Source: Deinococcus aestuarii (GTDB lineage: Bacteria > Deinococcota > Deinococci > Deinococcales > Deinococcaceae). From it: a stretch of 64,000 nt of DNA. Positions 33,783 through 41,413 of this stretch are shown here, piece by piece; within the stretch, counting starts at the first letter, position 1, and each line of letters opens with the position of its first letter. The notes under the pieces are model-generated. The model worked only from the letters and a program-made list of their open reading frames with translations, searched no databases and was not told the DNA's origin. Both the position numbers and the translations under genes were made by a program. The stretch covers positions 62,001 through 126,000 of the forward strand of contig NZ_JAHKSN010000005.1 of NCBI RefSeq assembly GCF_018863415.1. The letters are read 5' to 3'.

Positions 33783-34146
33783 GCAGGGGGACCGGGGCGG
33801 TCAGCTCCGGCAAGGCAAGAGGGGAAAGGTGCGGGCCGCACCCCTGATCTGGCAGACCAGAGAAGACGGTCCCCTCAACGGGGAGTGGGCGACTTCGCCG
33901 CGTGTTCGTCACGGGAAAGCAGAAGGAAACTTCTCCCCCGAGTGACCCGGCCGTTTGGAGGAGAGACCGGCGTCCCTGGCTGCCGGTCGCCTGGTGACTC
34001 CGTGCAGGCGACCGCGGAGCCAGGGCAATCCCGGAAGCGCGGGCGTCCACCCAAGCCGCCACCGCGCGGGCCGTCTCCAGCGCCGCCACCGGACCGTTCC
34101 CCCTGACCCCGGCTGAGGTGGGTGGGGGACGGCCCCATATCCCCGG
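33783..34146. other. Intergenic interval without a recognisable gene
   Basis: About 360 nt between divergent transcription units. It contains a hairpin-like TCCCCTCAACGGGGA near 33870 that faintly resembles the REP-like repeats, but the conserved block is absent. Short open frames on both strands have no recognisable motif. Confidence 0.4.
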
Positions 34147-34147
34147 A

Positions 34148-34178
34148 GGGAGAGACTGTTATAATAGATACACTCTCC
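34148..34178 (+). promoter_or_regulatory. Putative promoter flanked by an inverted repeat upstream of the BTAD regulator
   Basis: A perfect TATAAT (34160-34165) and a second -10-like TACACT (34169-34174) lie inside an inverted repeat with arms GGAGAG (34149-34154) and CTCTCC (34173-34178). The element is AT-rich against a GC-rich background and lies about 50 nt before the 34225 start. No clear -35 is visible, which may mean an activator is needed. Confidence 0.5.
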
Positions 34179-34224
34179 AGGGGCCGGAGGATGACTGGGC
34201 CCGCCCCCTTGCCCGAGGTCACCC

Positions 34225-35061
34225 ATGACTGGTTTGCGTGTGCGTTCGCTGGGAGCCATCGAGGTCGCGCGGGACGGCCAGCCGGTGAGGTGGGGCGCGG
34301 GGAGCGCACGTGACCTGGTGTTCCTGCTGCTCGCCCGGCCGGAGGGGCTGACCCGCGACGAGATCATCGACGCGCTGTGGCACGAGGACGCCGGTGACCG
34401 CAGCGGCAACCGCTTTCGTGTGGCGCTGCACCGCGCCCGCACGGCGTTGGGGGGCCCGGGCAGCGTTGTGGAGCTTCACGGGGCCTACCACCTCTCGGAC
34501 GGGGTGTTGCGCTCCAGCGACGTGTTTGCGCTCTACGCGGCGCTCCACGAGGCCGAGCACTCGGAGGGAGAGGCCCGCTTCCGGGCGCTGAGCCGGGCCG
34601 TCGAGACGTACGGGGGCGACTTCCTGCCCCACGTCCAGGCCGAGTGGGCGCGGGCCGCGCGGGAGGAATACCGGGGCGTGTACACCCGGGCACGCCTGGA
34701 GCGCTCCTTGCTGCACTGCGAGGGACTGCACTGCGACCTGGCGGTCCGTGACCTCGCCCTGGCCCTGCGCGCCGACCCCTACATCGGGGAGAATTACCAC
34801 CAGAAACTCATGACCTGCCTCTCGGTGGTGGAGGGCCGGTACGCCGCCACCGAACACTACCGCCGCTTCCTGCGCTTTTTGCGAGAGGATCTGGGCGACA
34901 CCCCCATGCCCGAGACGGTCGCCTTGGCGCAGCGGCTCAAGGCGGGCGAGCCCATCTGCGTCCGCGGCCACCGGGACGCCCTCCCCCGCTTCCACACCTG
35001 CCCCCTCACGGCCGACGGGACCTGCCCCGGCCCCTACGCGGAGCTGCTGAAGCTCGCCTGA
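34225..35061 (+). CDS. Short SARP/BTAD-type transcriptional regulator
   Basis: A 278-residue protein. Residues 1-95 resemble an OmpR-like winged helix (LRVRSLGAIEV, then DEIIDALWHEDAG and FRVALHRARTALG), and 100-240 a bacterial transcriptional activation (BTAD) helical-repeat domain (EYRGVYTRARLERS, ENYHQKLMTCLSVVEGRYAATEHYRRFLRFLRED). The last 30 residues contain three cysteines and two histidines (ICVRGH, FHTCP, GTCPG), suggesting metal or redox sensing. No ATPase domain is attached. GAGGT precedes the ATG. The decapeptide-repeat gene begins 82 nt downstream and may be its target or partner. Confidence 0.78.
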   Translation: MTGLRVRSLGAIEVARDGQPVRWGAGSARDLVFLLLARPEGLTRDEIIDALWHEDAGDRSGNRFRVALHRARTALGGPGSVVELHGAYHLSDGVLRSSDVFALYAALHEAEHSEGEARFRALSRAVETYGGDFLPHVQAEWARAAREEYRGVYTRARLERSLLHCEGLHCDLAVRDLALALRADPYIGENYHQKLMTCLSVVEGRYAATEHYRRFLRFLREDLGDTPMPETVALAQRLKAGEPICVRGHRDALPRFHTCPLTADGTCPGPYAELLKLA

Positions 35062-35143
35062 ACAGCGGGCGCCGGGAGCGCAGGGCCCGCGCCCACCGCC
35101 TGACGGTAACGGCCCGGTAACCGCCGGGGCACACCCTCGACCC

Positions 35144-35662
35144 ATGACCAGAACTTCGGCAGGGCGGACGGGGCGATCTCGTTTCGACCAGTTCACCGAT
35201 TGGCTGACCCAGGAACAGCGCCTCGTGCGGGCTGGGCAGCGGCAGGCCGTCGGCGTCGGCGTGGTGGGCGTGCAGGAGGCGCCCTCCATGACGGCGGTCG
35301 CGCAGGCGCTCGCCCCCATCGGCGTGGGGGTCCAGAGCCTCTCCCCCGCCGGGCTGGCCGCGCAGGCGCTTGCCCCCACCGCGATGGGCGCACAGGCCTT
35401 GCCGCCCGGAACCCTCGCCGCCCAGGCCCTCGCGCCGACCGCCGTGGGCGTGCAGCTTACCCTCCCCGGGGCGCTGTCGGTGCAGGCGGTGGCCCTCTTC
35501 GCCGTCGGCGTGCAGTGCGTGGCGCCGGGTGGGGTGGCGGTGCAACACGTCGCCCCGGGGGGCATCGCCGTGCAGATCGTCGCGCCGGGGGCGGTGGCGC
35601 GGCAGGTCGCGGCGCCCGGAGGCTTTTGCCTGCGCGTTCCCTTCCCGGCACGCCTCCCCTAA
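35144..35662 (+). CDS. Decapeptide tandem-repeat protein of unknown function
   Basis: A 172-residue protein. After a polar N-terminus (FDQFTDWLTQEQRLVRAGQ, residues 14-32) the sequence is built from 10-residue units with the pattern hydrophobic-Gly/Ala-Val/Ala-Gln-x-Leu/Val-Ala-Pro-x-Gly/Ala. Gln falls at every tenth position from 34 to 154, 13 times without exception. Pro falls at positions 58, 68, 78, 88, 98, 108, then 128, 138, 148, 158 and 168. The units have diverged at codon level, so the period is selected in the protein. A beta-solenoid (two pentapeptide-like turns per unit) or a fibre-forming protein is plausible. It has no signal peptide and no clear ribosome-binding site. I recognise no family. 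Confidence 0.72.
   Translation: MTRTSAGRTGRSRFDQFTDWLTQEQRLVRAGQRQAVGVGVVGVQEAPSMTAVAQALAPIGVGVQSLSPAGLAAQALAPTAMGAQALPPGTLAAQALAPTAVGVQLTLPGALSVQAVALFAVGVQCVAPGGVAVQHVAPGGIAVQIVAPGAVARQVAAPGGFCLRVPFPARLP
35243..35647 (+). repeat. 30-bp-period coding repeat (decapeptide units)
   Basis: Codons 34-168 of the repeat protein. Thirteen units keep an exact 30-nt period with no insertion or deletion, although nucleotide identity between units is only partial. Confidence 0.8.
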
Positions 35663-36237
35663 CCCAGACCGCGCCGTTCCTGACGGTCCAGCACCCGCAG
35701 CGCCGCCATGCCGCCGGGAACGTTCAGGCCCGAGATCAGAAAGACCGCGTGCAGCCCCCTCCGCAGATGCAGCCTGGACTGGGGACGCCGCGCCACCCTG
35801 CCTGCGGGGCAAGATCACGCCGTCCCCGGGCGCCGGGTAGACCGTCTGAGTGCCCCTCCACGCTCTTCTTTTAATTAATACAAGCAGGGTTGTTTCCTTT
35901 CTTCTTCAACACTCCCACCGTCATCAACTGACGTCTCATCCGTCAGACTCGCCTGCGCACATGCCCCCGGCAAGATGGAGGCCGACGCCAGGACGGTCTT
36001 CCTCCAGCCTGATCTCCCACCGCTGGCCCATGTCACGGCGTTCCAGTTGGAGACTCAGGAGGGCTTACGGGGCTTCTCGCCCATGTTGAATCCTTCTATT
36101 AATTGTGTGGGCGACAGCCTGCATCTGTCGCAACGCGGCGGCAGTTCCACGGACCGGAGGGCTCTATTGATCAAACAGAGGCTGAGTTGGCGGCGTCCTC
36201 AAGTGCGGGGGAATGGATGGGTCATCCAACACCAGCG
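35663..36237. other. AT-richer interval with no assignable gene
   Basis: From about 35865 to 36250 base composition shifts: runs such as TTTTAATTAATACAAG and TCTATTAATTGTGTG are unlike the rest of the window. Open frames in it lack recognisable motifs and good start signals. It may be a scar of inserted DNA or a regulatory region. No transposase motif or terminal inverted repeat was found by eye. Confidence 0.5.
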
Positions 36238-36261
36238 GTATATAGAGTGTAGTATATCACT
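36238..36261 (+). promoter_or_regulatory. Leaderless promoter with direct repeats before the M20 gene
   Basis: The -10 TAGTAT (36250-36255) ends 6 nt before the GTG at 36262. Two GTATAT half-sites (36238 and 36252) lie 14 nt apart around it and could bind a regulator of the downstream three-gene operon. Confidence 0.5.
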
Positions 36262-37395
36262 GTGCCCGTGACGCTCACCGATCTGCTGGCCGCCCTCGTC
36301 CGCATCGACTCCACGAACCCCGCGCTCGTTCCCGGTGGTGCCGGTGAGACGGTCATCGCCCGCTTCGTCACCACCTGGCTCACCGCCCACGGCATTCCCG
36401 CCGAACTCGACGAGGCGGCTCCCGGTCGCCACAGCGTCATCGCGCGTGTTCCCGGCACGGGGGGCGGCCGCTCCCTGATGCTGAATGCCCACCTCGATAC
36501 CGTCGGCACCGGGGGGCTGCCCGGTCTCCTGGGGCCCGTGGTGCGTGACGGCCGCATGTATGGCCGCGGCACGTACGATATGAAGGGTGGGCTGGCCGCC
36601 TGTCTCCTCGCTCTGCTGGAGGCGCGAGACGCGGGTCTGCGCGGCGACGTCCTCCTCACCGCGGTTGCGGATGAGGAACACGCCAGCCTCGGCATCCAGT
36701 CGGTCCTCCTGCGCGTCACCGCCGACGCCGCCATCGTCACCGAACCCACCGAGCTGAACGTCTCCGTGGCGCACAAGGGCTTCACGTGGCACGAGATCAC
36801 CACCTTCGGCCGCGCGGCGCACGGGTCGCGCCCGGACCTCGGGATCGACGCCATCGCCCACATGGGCCGGGTCCTCGGGGGGCTCGAGGCCCTCGGCCGG
36901 GACCTCGCCGCCAGGCCCGCCCACCCCCTGCTCGGCCACGGCAGCCTGCACGCCTCGCTCATCACGGGGGGGCAGGACCTCTCCAGCTATCCCGGCCGCT
37001 GCACCCTGCGGGTGGAACGCCGCACCCTTCCCGGAGAGACCCCCGAAGGCGTCACCCGGGAGATCGACGCGCTCCTCGGCGAACTGGCCGCCGACGCCAC
37101 CTTCCGCGCCGAGCACCGCCTCACCCTCGCCCGGGAGCCGTTCGGCGTCGGGCAGGACGAGCCCATCGTTCAGAGCCTGCGGACGGCCGCGGCGGGCGTG
37201 CTGGGTGGGCCTCCCGCCCTCATCGGCCAGAGCTTCTGGATGGACTCGGCGTTTCTCGCCGCGGCGGGCATCCCCACCGCCGTGTTCGGCCCCCGCGGCG
37301 CGGGCGCACACGCCGCCGAGGAATGGGTGGACCTCGCCTCGGTCGAACGCTGCCGCGAGGTCCTGTCGGCCACCATCCGCGACTTTTGCGCCTGA
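36262..37395 (+). CDS. M20-family metallohydrolase (deacylase/peptidase, ArgE/YgeY-like)
   Basis: A 377-residue zinc amidohydrolase. Metal ligands are visible as His77 and Asp79 in NAHLDTV, Asp106 in GTYDMKGG and the Glu138-Glu139 pair in ADEEH, with a late His in GAGAHAAEEW. The dimerisation domain lies between about 175 and 285. It probably removes an acyl or similar group from an amino acid. The GTG start is supported by the leaderless -10. It is followed after 26 nt by a diaminopropionate ammonia-lyase-like gene, echoing the E. coli ygeX-ygeY pair. Confidence 0.87.
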   Translation: MPVTLTDLLAALVRIDSTNPALVPGGAGETVIARFVTTWLTAHGIPAELDEAAPGRHSVIARVPGTGGGRSLMLNAHLDTVGTGGLPGLLGPVVRDGRMYGRGTYDMKGGLAACLLALLEARDAGLRGDVLLTAVADEEHASLGIQSVLLRVTADAAIVTEPTELNVSVAHKGFTWHEITTFGRAAHGSRPDLGIDAIAHMGRVLGGLEALGRDLAARPAHPLLGHGSLHASLITGGQDLSSYPGRCTLRVERRTLPGETPEGVTREIDALLGELAADATFRAEHRLTLAREPFGVGQDEPIVQSLRTAAAGVLGGPPALIGQSFWMDSAFLAAAGIPTAVFGPRGAGAHAAEEWVDLASVERCREVLSATIRDFCA

Positions 37396-37421
37396 GCGCC
37401 CTTCACCCCGGAGAGACCCCG

Positions 37422-38573
37422 ATGACCCGAGCCACGGACCGGCCGCGCGCCTACTTCAACCCCGCCACCACGACCTTCTCCGGGGCTTCAGACGCCCGCC
37501 TGCTGGACTTCCACCGCCGACTTCCCGGCTACGCCCCCACGCCCCTGGTCCGCGCGCCCTACCTCGCCGCGGCCCTCGGTGTCCGTGAGGCCTGGGTCAA
37601 GGACGAGGCCAACCGCCTGGGCCTGCCCGCGTACAAGGTTCTCGGGGCGTCCTGGGCGACGTACCGCGAACTCGGCACCCTCTTCGGACCCTGGCGGCCG
37701 TGGAACACGCTGGATGAGCTGGCCGGACAGCTCCGGGCGCATCTGCCGCTCACGCTCGTGACCGCCACGGACGGCAACCACGGCCGCGCCGTGGCCCGTG
37801 TCGCCCGCTGGCTGGGCCTGGGCGCACAGGTTCTCGTTCCGCAGGACATGGTTCCGGCCCGCCTTCAGGCCATCGCGGACGAGGGGGCGCGGGTGGATGT
37901 GGTGCGAGGCACGTACGACGAGGCGGTCGCGCGGGCCGCACAGCTCGCGGACGAGCGGCACCTCGTGATCAGCGACACGGCCTGGGCCGGGTACACCCGC
38001 GTCCCCGGCTGGGTGGTCGAGGGGTACGGCACGATCTTTCGGGAGATCGACCGGCAGCTCGTGGCGCTGGGGGCGCGGGGGCCGGACGTGGTGGCCGTGC
38101 AGATGGGCGTCGGTTCGCTGGCGACGGCGGCCGTGCAGCACTACCGCGCCCCGGGGCGGGAGACCCGCGTGGTGGGGGCCGAACCGGTGCGCGCCGCCTG
38201 TGTGCTGCACTCCCTGGAGGCGGGAGAGCTGACGGAGGTCCCGGGGCCGCACCCGTCGATCATGGCGGGTCTGAACTGCGGCAACACCTCACCGCTGGCG
38301 TGGCCCTACCTGCGAGGGGGGCTGAGCGCCTCCGTCGCCCTTCCCGACGCGCGGGCCGAGGAGGCGACGCGGCTCCTCGCGCGCGACGGTGTGACCTCCG
38401 GGGAGAGCGGCGCGGCGGGCGCGGCCGGGCTGCTGGAGCTGCTCGCGGGGGAATTTGGCCCGCGGGCGCGGGAGGTGCTGGGGATCACACCGGAGAGCAC
38501 GGTCCTGGTGATCTCGACCGAGGGCGCCACCGACCCGGGGGCGTACGCCCGCATCCTGCGCGGGGAGGGCTGA
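37422..38573 (+). CDS. Diaminopropionate ammonia-lyase-like PLP enzyme
   Basis: A 383-residue fold-type II PLP protein. The PLP lysine is Lys72 in PAYKVLGASWA, and TATDGNHGRAVARVARWLG matches the cofactor phosphate/substrate loop of the DpaL (YgeX) group. GVGSLATAAV is a further glycine-rich cofactor segment and GLNCGNTSPLAWP a family-typical stretch. The reaction would be elimination of ammonia from 2,3-diaminopropionate to pyruvate, or a related amino acid. The ATG at 37422 follows GGAGAGACCCCG. It is slightly shorter than E. coli DpaL. Confidence 0.82.
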   Translation: MTRATDRPRAYFNPATTTFSGASDARLLDFHRRLPGYAPTPLVRAPYLAAALGVREAWVKDEANRLGLPAYKVLGASWATYRELGTLFGPWRPWNTLDELAGQLRAHLPLTLVTATDGNHGRAVARVARWLGLGAQVLVPQDMVPARLQAIADEGARVDVVRGTYDEAVARAAQLADERHLVISDTAWAGYTRVPGWVVEGYGTIFREIDRQLVALGARGPDVVAVQMGVGSLATAAVQHYRAPGRETRVVGAEPVRAACVLHSLEAGELTEVPGPHPSIMAGLNCGNTSPLAWPYLRGGLSASVALPDARAEEATRLLARDGVTSGESGAAGAAGLLELLAGEFGPRAREVLGITPESTVLVISTEGATDPGAYARILRGEG

Positions 38574-38575
38574 AC

Positions 38576-39853
38576 ATGCTCGACCCCGCCCGGACCATCG
38601 CCGAACTGCGTGCCCTGCACGGGCTCACAGGCGACCGGCACGGCGCGCAGCGCGTCGCGTTCACGCCCTCCTGGAACGCCGCGCGGGCCTTTCTCCTGCA
38701 AAAGCTCGCGGACCTCCCCGTGACGGTGGAGACGGACCCGGCGGGGAATCTCTGGGCGACCCTTCCGGGAGAATCGGAGCAGGAGCTGTGGATCGGGGGG
38801 CACCTGGACAGCGTTCCGAACGGTGGCTGGCTCGACGGCTGCCTCAACGTGTTCGCGGGCCTGGAGGTGTTGCGGCGGATTCAGGGCGAGTCCGCGGGAC
38901 GGCCTCCGGTCACCGTGCGGCTGGTGGACTGGGCCGACGAGGAGGGCCGCTTCGGACACAGCCTGTACGGCTCCAGTGCCGTGAGCGGCCACCTGGACCC
39001 CGAACGCGCCGGAGTCCTGACCGACCGGAGCGGCGTCACCCTGCGGGGCGCCCTGCGGGGCGCCGGCATCGACCTCGACTGCGCGTCCGCGGCGCAGGCG
39101 CAACGCCGGAAGGCCGGGGCGTACATCGAACTGCACATCGAGCAGGGCCCTGTTCTGGAGCGTCTCGGGCTGCCCCTGGGGGCCGTGCTCGGGACGTGCG
39201 GCGCCCTGCGGCACCTCATCACGGTGACGGGCCGCGCGGCCCACGCGGGCAGCACGCCGATGGACGCGCGTCAGGACGCGCTGCTGGTGCTCGGCCGGCT
39301 CAGCGGGGAGATCTACGCGGTGGCGGAACGGCACGGGGGCGTCTGCACCATCGGCAGCGTGAGGACGGCGCCGGGCATCCCGACGAGCGTGGTCGAGACC
39401 TGCGAGTTCACCCTCGATCAGCGGCACCTCGACCCGGCCGGGCTCGCGGCCCTCTGGCAGGACGCGCGGGCGAGCCTCACCCGCTTCTGCGAGGAGGGCG
39501 GGTGCTCCTTCACGGTGGCCGAGCTGTTCCGGATCGAACCGGTGCCCTTCCATCCGGACCTGATCGACGCGGGCGAGCAGGCGATCCTGGAGGTGACGCG
39601 GGCCGCCCACCGCCTGCCGAGCGGGCCGCTCCACGACGCGGCGCAGGTGGCGCGCGCGGGCGTCCCCGCGGTCATGCTCTTTGTCCAGAGCCTCGGCGGG
39701 CTCAGCCACAACGCGGCGGAGGACACGCGCACGGAGGACCTGGAACTCGCCGTGCGCGCGCTGGACCGCCTGGCGGAGCGGGTGATGACCTGGATGGGGA
39801 CGCGCCAAGCCCATGGCGCTGCCGATGGGGAGACCGCGCGCCGAGGCCGGTGA
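38576..39853 (+). CDS. Zn-dependent amidohydrolase (N-carbamoylase/allantoate hydrolase family)
   Basis: A 425-residue M20-related hydrolase of the HyuC/AllC/beta-ureidopropionase group. Metal-site motifs are GGHLDSVPNGGWLDG (His and Asp) near residue 75 and DEEGRFGHSLYGS near 122. The hallmark AYIELHIEQGPVLE is near residue 185. The ATG is 2 nt after the lyase stop with GGGGAGG upstream, so all three genes form one operon. It would hydrolyse an N-carbamoyl or ureido compound to the free amino acid, feeding the lyase. Confidence 0.85.
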   Translation: MLDPARTIAELRALHGLTGDRHGAQRVAFTPSWNAARAFLLQKLADLPVTVETDPAGNLWATLPGESEQELWIGGHLDSVPNGGWLDGCLNVFAGLEVLRRIQGESAGRPPVTVRLVDWADEEGRFGHSLYGSSAVSGHLDPERAGVLTDRSGVTLRGALRGAGIDLDCASAAQAQRRKAGAYIELHIEQGPVLERLGLPLGAVLGTCGALRHLITVTGRAAHAGSTPMDARQDALLVLGRLSGEIYAVAERHGGVCTIGSVRTAPGIPTSVVETCEFTLDQRHLDPAGLAALWQDARASLTRFCEEGGCSFTVAELFRIEPVPFHPDLIDAGEQAILEVTRAAHRLPSGPLHDAAQVARAGVPAVMLFVQSLGGLSHNAAEDTRTEDLELAVRALDRLAERVMTWMGTRQAHGAADGETARRGR

Positions 39854-39904
39854 GGAGGCGGTGGGGCGATCCGGTGGGAACGGACGGACCGCCGCTCGTC
39901 TCCC

Positions 39905-40240
<336 letters not shown>

Positions 40241-40301
40241 ACTTCCCGGGCTGTGGGAGCTATGGTCCGCTCCCCGCCGGGCGACCCGACCGTTCGGTGG
40301 C

Positions 40302-40330
40302 TTGACACCCGAACTGTAAACGCTTACAGT
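40302..40330 (+). promoter_or_regulatory. Promoter with embedded LacI operator (autoregulation)
   Basis: -35 TTGACA (40302-40307) and -10 TACAGT (40325-40330) are spaced 17 nt. The palindrome CTGTAAACGCTTACAG (40314-40329) covers the spacer and -10. The same core occurs before the GH13 gene (41387-41398), so the LacI protein encoded here likely represses both. Confidence 0.8.
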
Positions 40331-40340
40331 CGTGGCACCG

Positions 40341-41348
40341 ATGGAACCGACAATCAAGGATGTGGCGAGGCGCGCGAACGTCTCGACCGCGACGGTTTCC
40401 CGGGTCCTGAACGGGCAGCACTGGGTCGCGGAGGAAACCAGAGCCACCGTGCTCAAGGCCGTTCAGGACCTGAACTACAAGCCCAATGCCATCGCGCGCA
40501 GCCTGATGCAGGCCCAGACCAAGACGCTGGCGATCATCTTCCCCAACGTCTCGGACATGTTCTCCGGCACGGTGCTCAGCGGGGTCGAGGACGCGGCCCA
40601 TGCCCGCGGGTTCAGTGTGATCGTCTGCAAGACGGGGGGCGGGTACGAGCGCACGCTCGATTATCTCCAACTGCTGGCGGAAAAGCGCGTGGACGGCATC
40701 ATCTTCGCCAGTGAGGTGTTGCGCAGGGAATACGCCAGCTTTATCCAGAAGTTGCGTATTCCGCTGGTGGTCTTTTCGGGCGAGAGCGCCGATCCCGACA
40801 TCCCCACCATCCGCTGCGACGACCGTCAGGCGGCCTACACCGCGACGGCTTACCTGATCAGCCAGGGCCACGAGCGCATCGGCCTGCTGTACGGGGGCGC
40901 CCACGAGACCCCGGAGCAAAACGGCCGGGTGCTGGGCTTTCACGAGGCGCACCGGGATCACGGGCTGGCCGTGGAACCCGGGCAGGTCCTGCTTATGAAC
41001 GGGTTTGCCTTCAAAGACGGGCAGGCCGGAGGGACCGCCCTCCTGGGTCAGGCGAGGGGGCTGACGGCCATCTTCGCCAGCAGCGACGAACTCGCGCTGG
41101 GCGTCATGTCCGCCGCGCGCACCAAGGGCATCCGGGTGCCGGACGACCTCAGCGTGATGGGATTCGACGATCTTCCCCTGGCCGAGATGAGCCTGCCGCC
41201 GCTCACCACCGTGCGCCAGCCCCTCTACGGCATGGGGCGCAGAGCGGCCACCCTGCTGCTCGACCACATTCAGGACATCCGGAAACTGGAAGGGCACGTC
41301 GCCTTTCCCACGACCATCGTCGAACGGCAGAGCGTGCGCAGACTCTAG
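40341..41348 (+). CDS. LacI-family repressor of the sucrose/maltose-type locus
   Basis: A 335-residue LacI/GalR regulator with helix-turn-helix PTIKDVARRANVSTATVSR at residues 3-21 and hinge NAIARSLMQAQT, followed by the sugar-sensing domain ending GFDDLPLAEMSLPPLTTVRQ. The ATG at 40341 is chosen over an in-frame GTG at 40332, because that codon lies 1 nt behind the -10 hexamer. The leader is then only a few nucleotides long. The palindromic operators at 40314 and 41387 are its probable sites. Confidence 0.9.
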   Translation: MEPTIKDVARRANVSTATVSRVLNGQHWVAEETRATVLKAVQDLNYKPNAIARSLMQAQTKTLAIIFPNVSDMFSGTVLSGVEDAAHARGFSVIVCKTGGGYERTLDYLQLLAEKRVDGIIFASEVLRREYASFIQKLRIPLVVFSGESADPDIPTIRCDDRQAAYTATAYLISQGHERIGLLYGGAHETPEQNGRVLGFHEAHRDHGLAVEPGQVLLMNGFAFKDGQAGGTALLGQARGLTAIFASSDELALGVMSAARTKGIRVPDDLSVMGFDDLPLAEMSLPPLTTVRQPLYGMGRRAATLLLDHIQDIRKLEGHVAFPTTIVERQSVRRL

Positions 41349-41386
41349 AGCGGGCGTCCGGCAGCCGGGGGTCAGCGCCCGGACCT

Positions 41387-41398
41387 GTAAGCGCTTAC
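41387..41398 (+). promoter_or_regulatory. LacI operator before the GH13 gene
   Basis: GTAAGCGCTTAC is a perfect 12-bp palindrome 15 nt before the GH13 start. It shares the TGTAA-CGCTTAC pattern with the operator at 40314-40329. Its position close to the start would block transcription of the GH13/ABC operon. Confidence 0.75.
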
Positions 41399-41413
41399 TG
41401 GTAAGGGGGCCCT

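Noticed and set aside
33885..34106. Small plus-strand ORF with an AT-hook-like KRGRPPK motif
   Set aside because: No start signal, low-complexity Pro/Arg composition and no conserved context; likely chance in GC-rich DNA.
35243..35647. 30-bp periodicity considered as a CRISPR array or minisatellite
   Set aside because: Units are not near-identical and have no spacers; the period is explained by decapeptide coding.
40332..40340. GTG 40332 as start of the LacI gene
   Set aside because: It lies 1 nt behind the -10 hexamer, so it could not be part of the transcript from that promoter; ATG 40341 fits.
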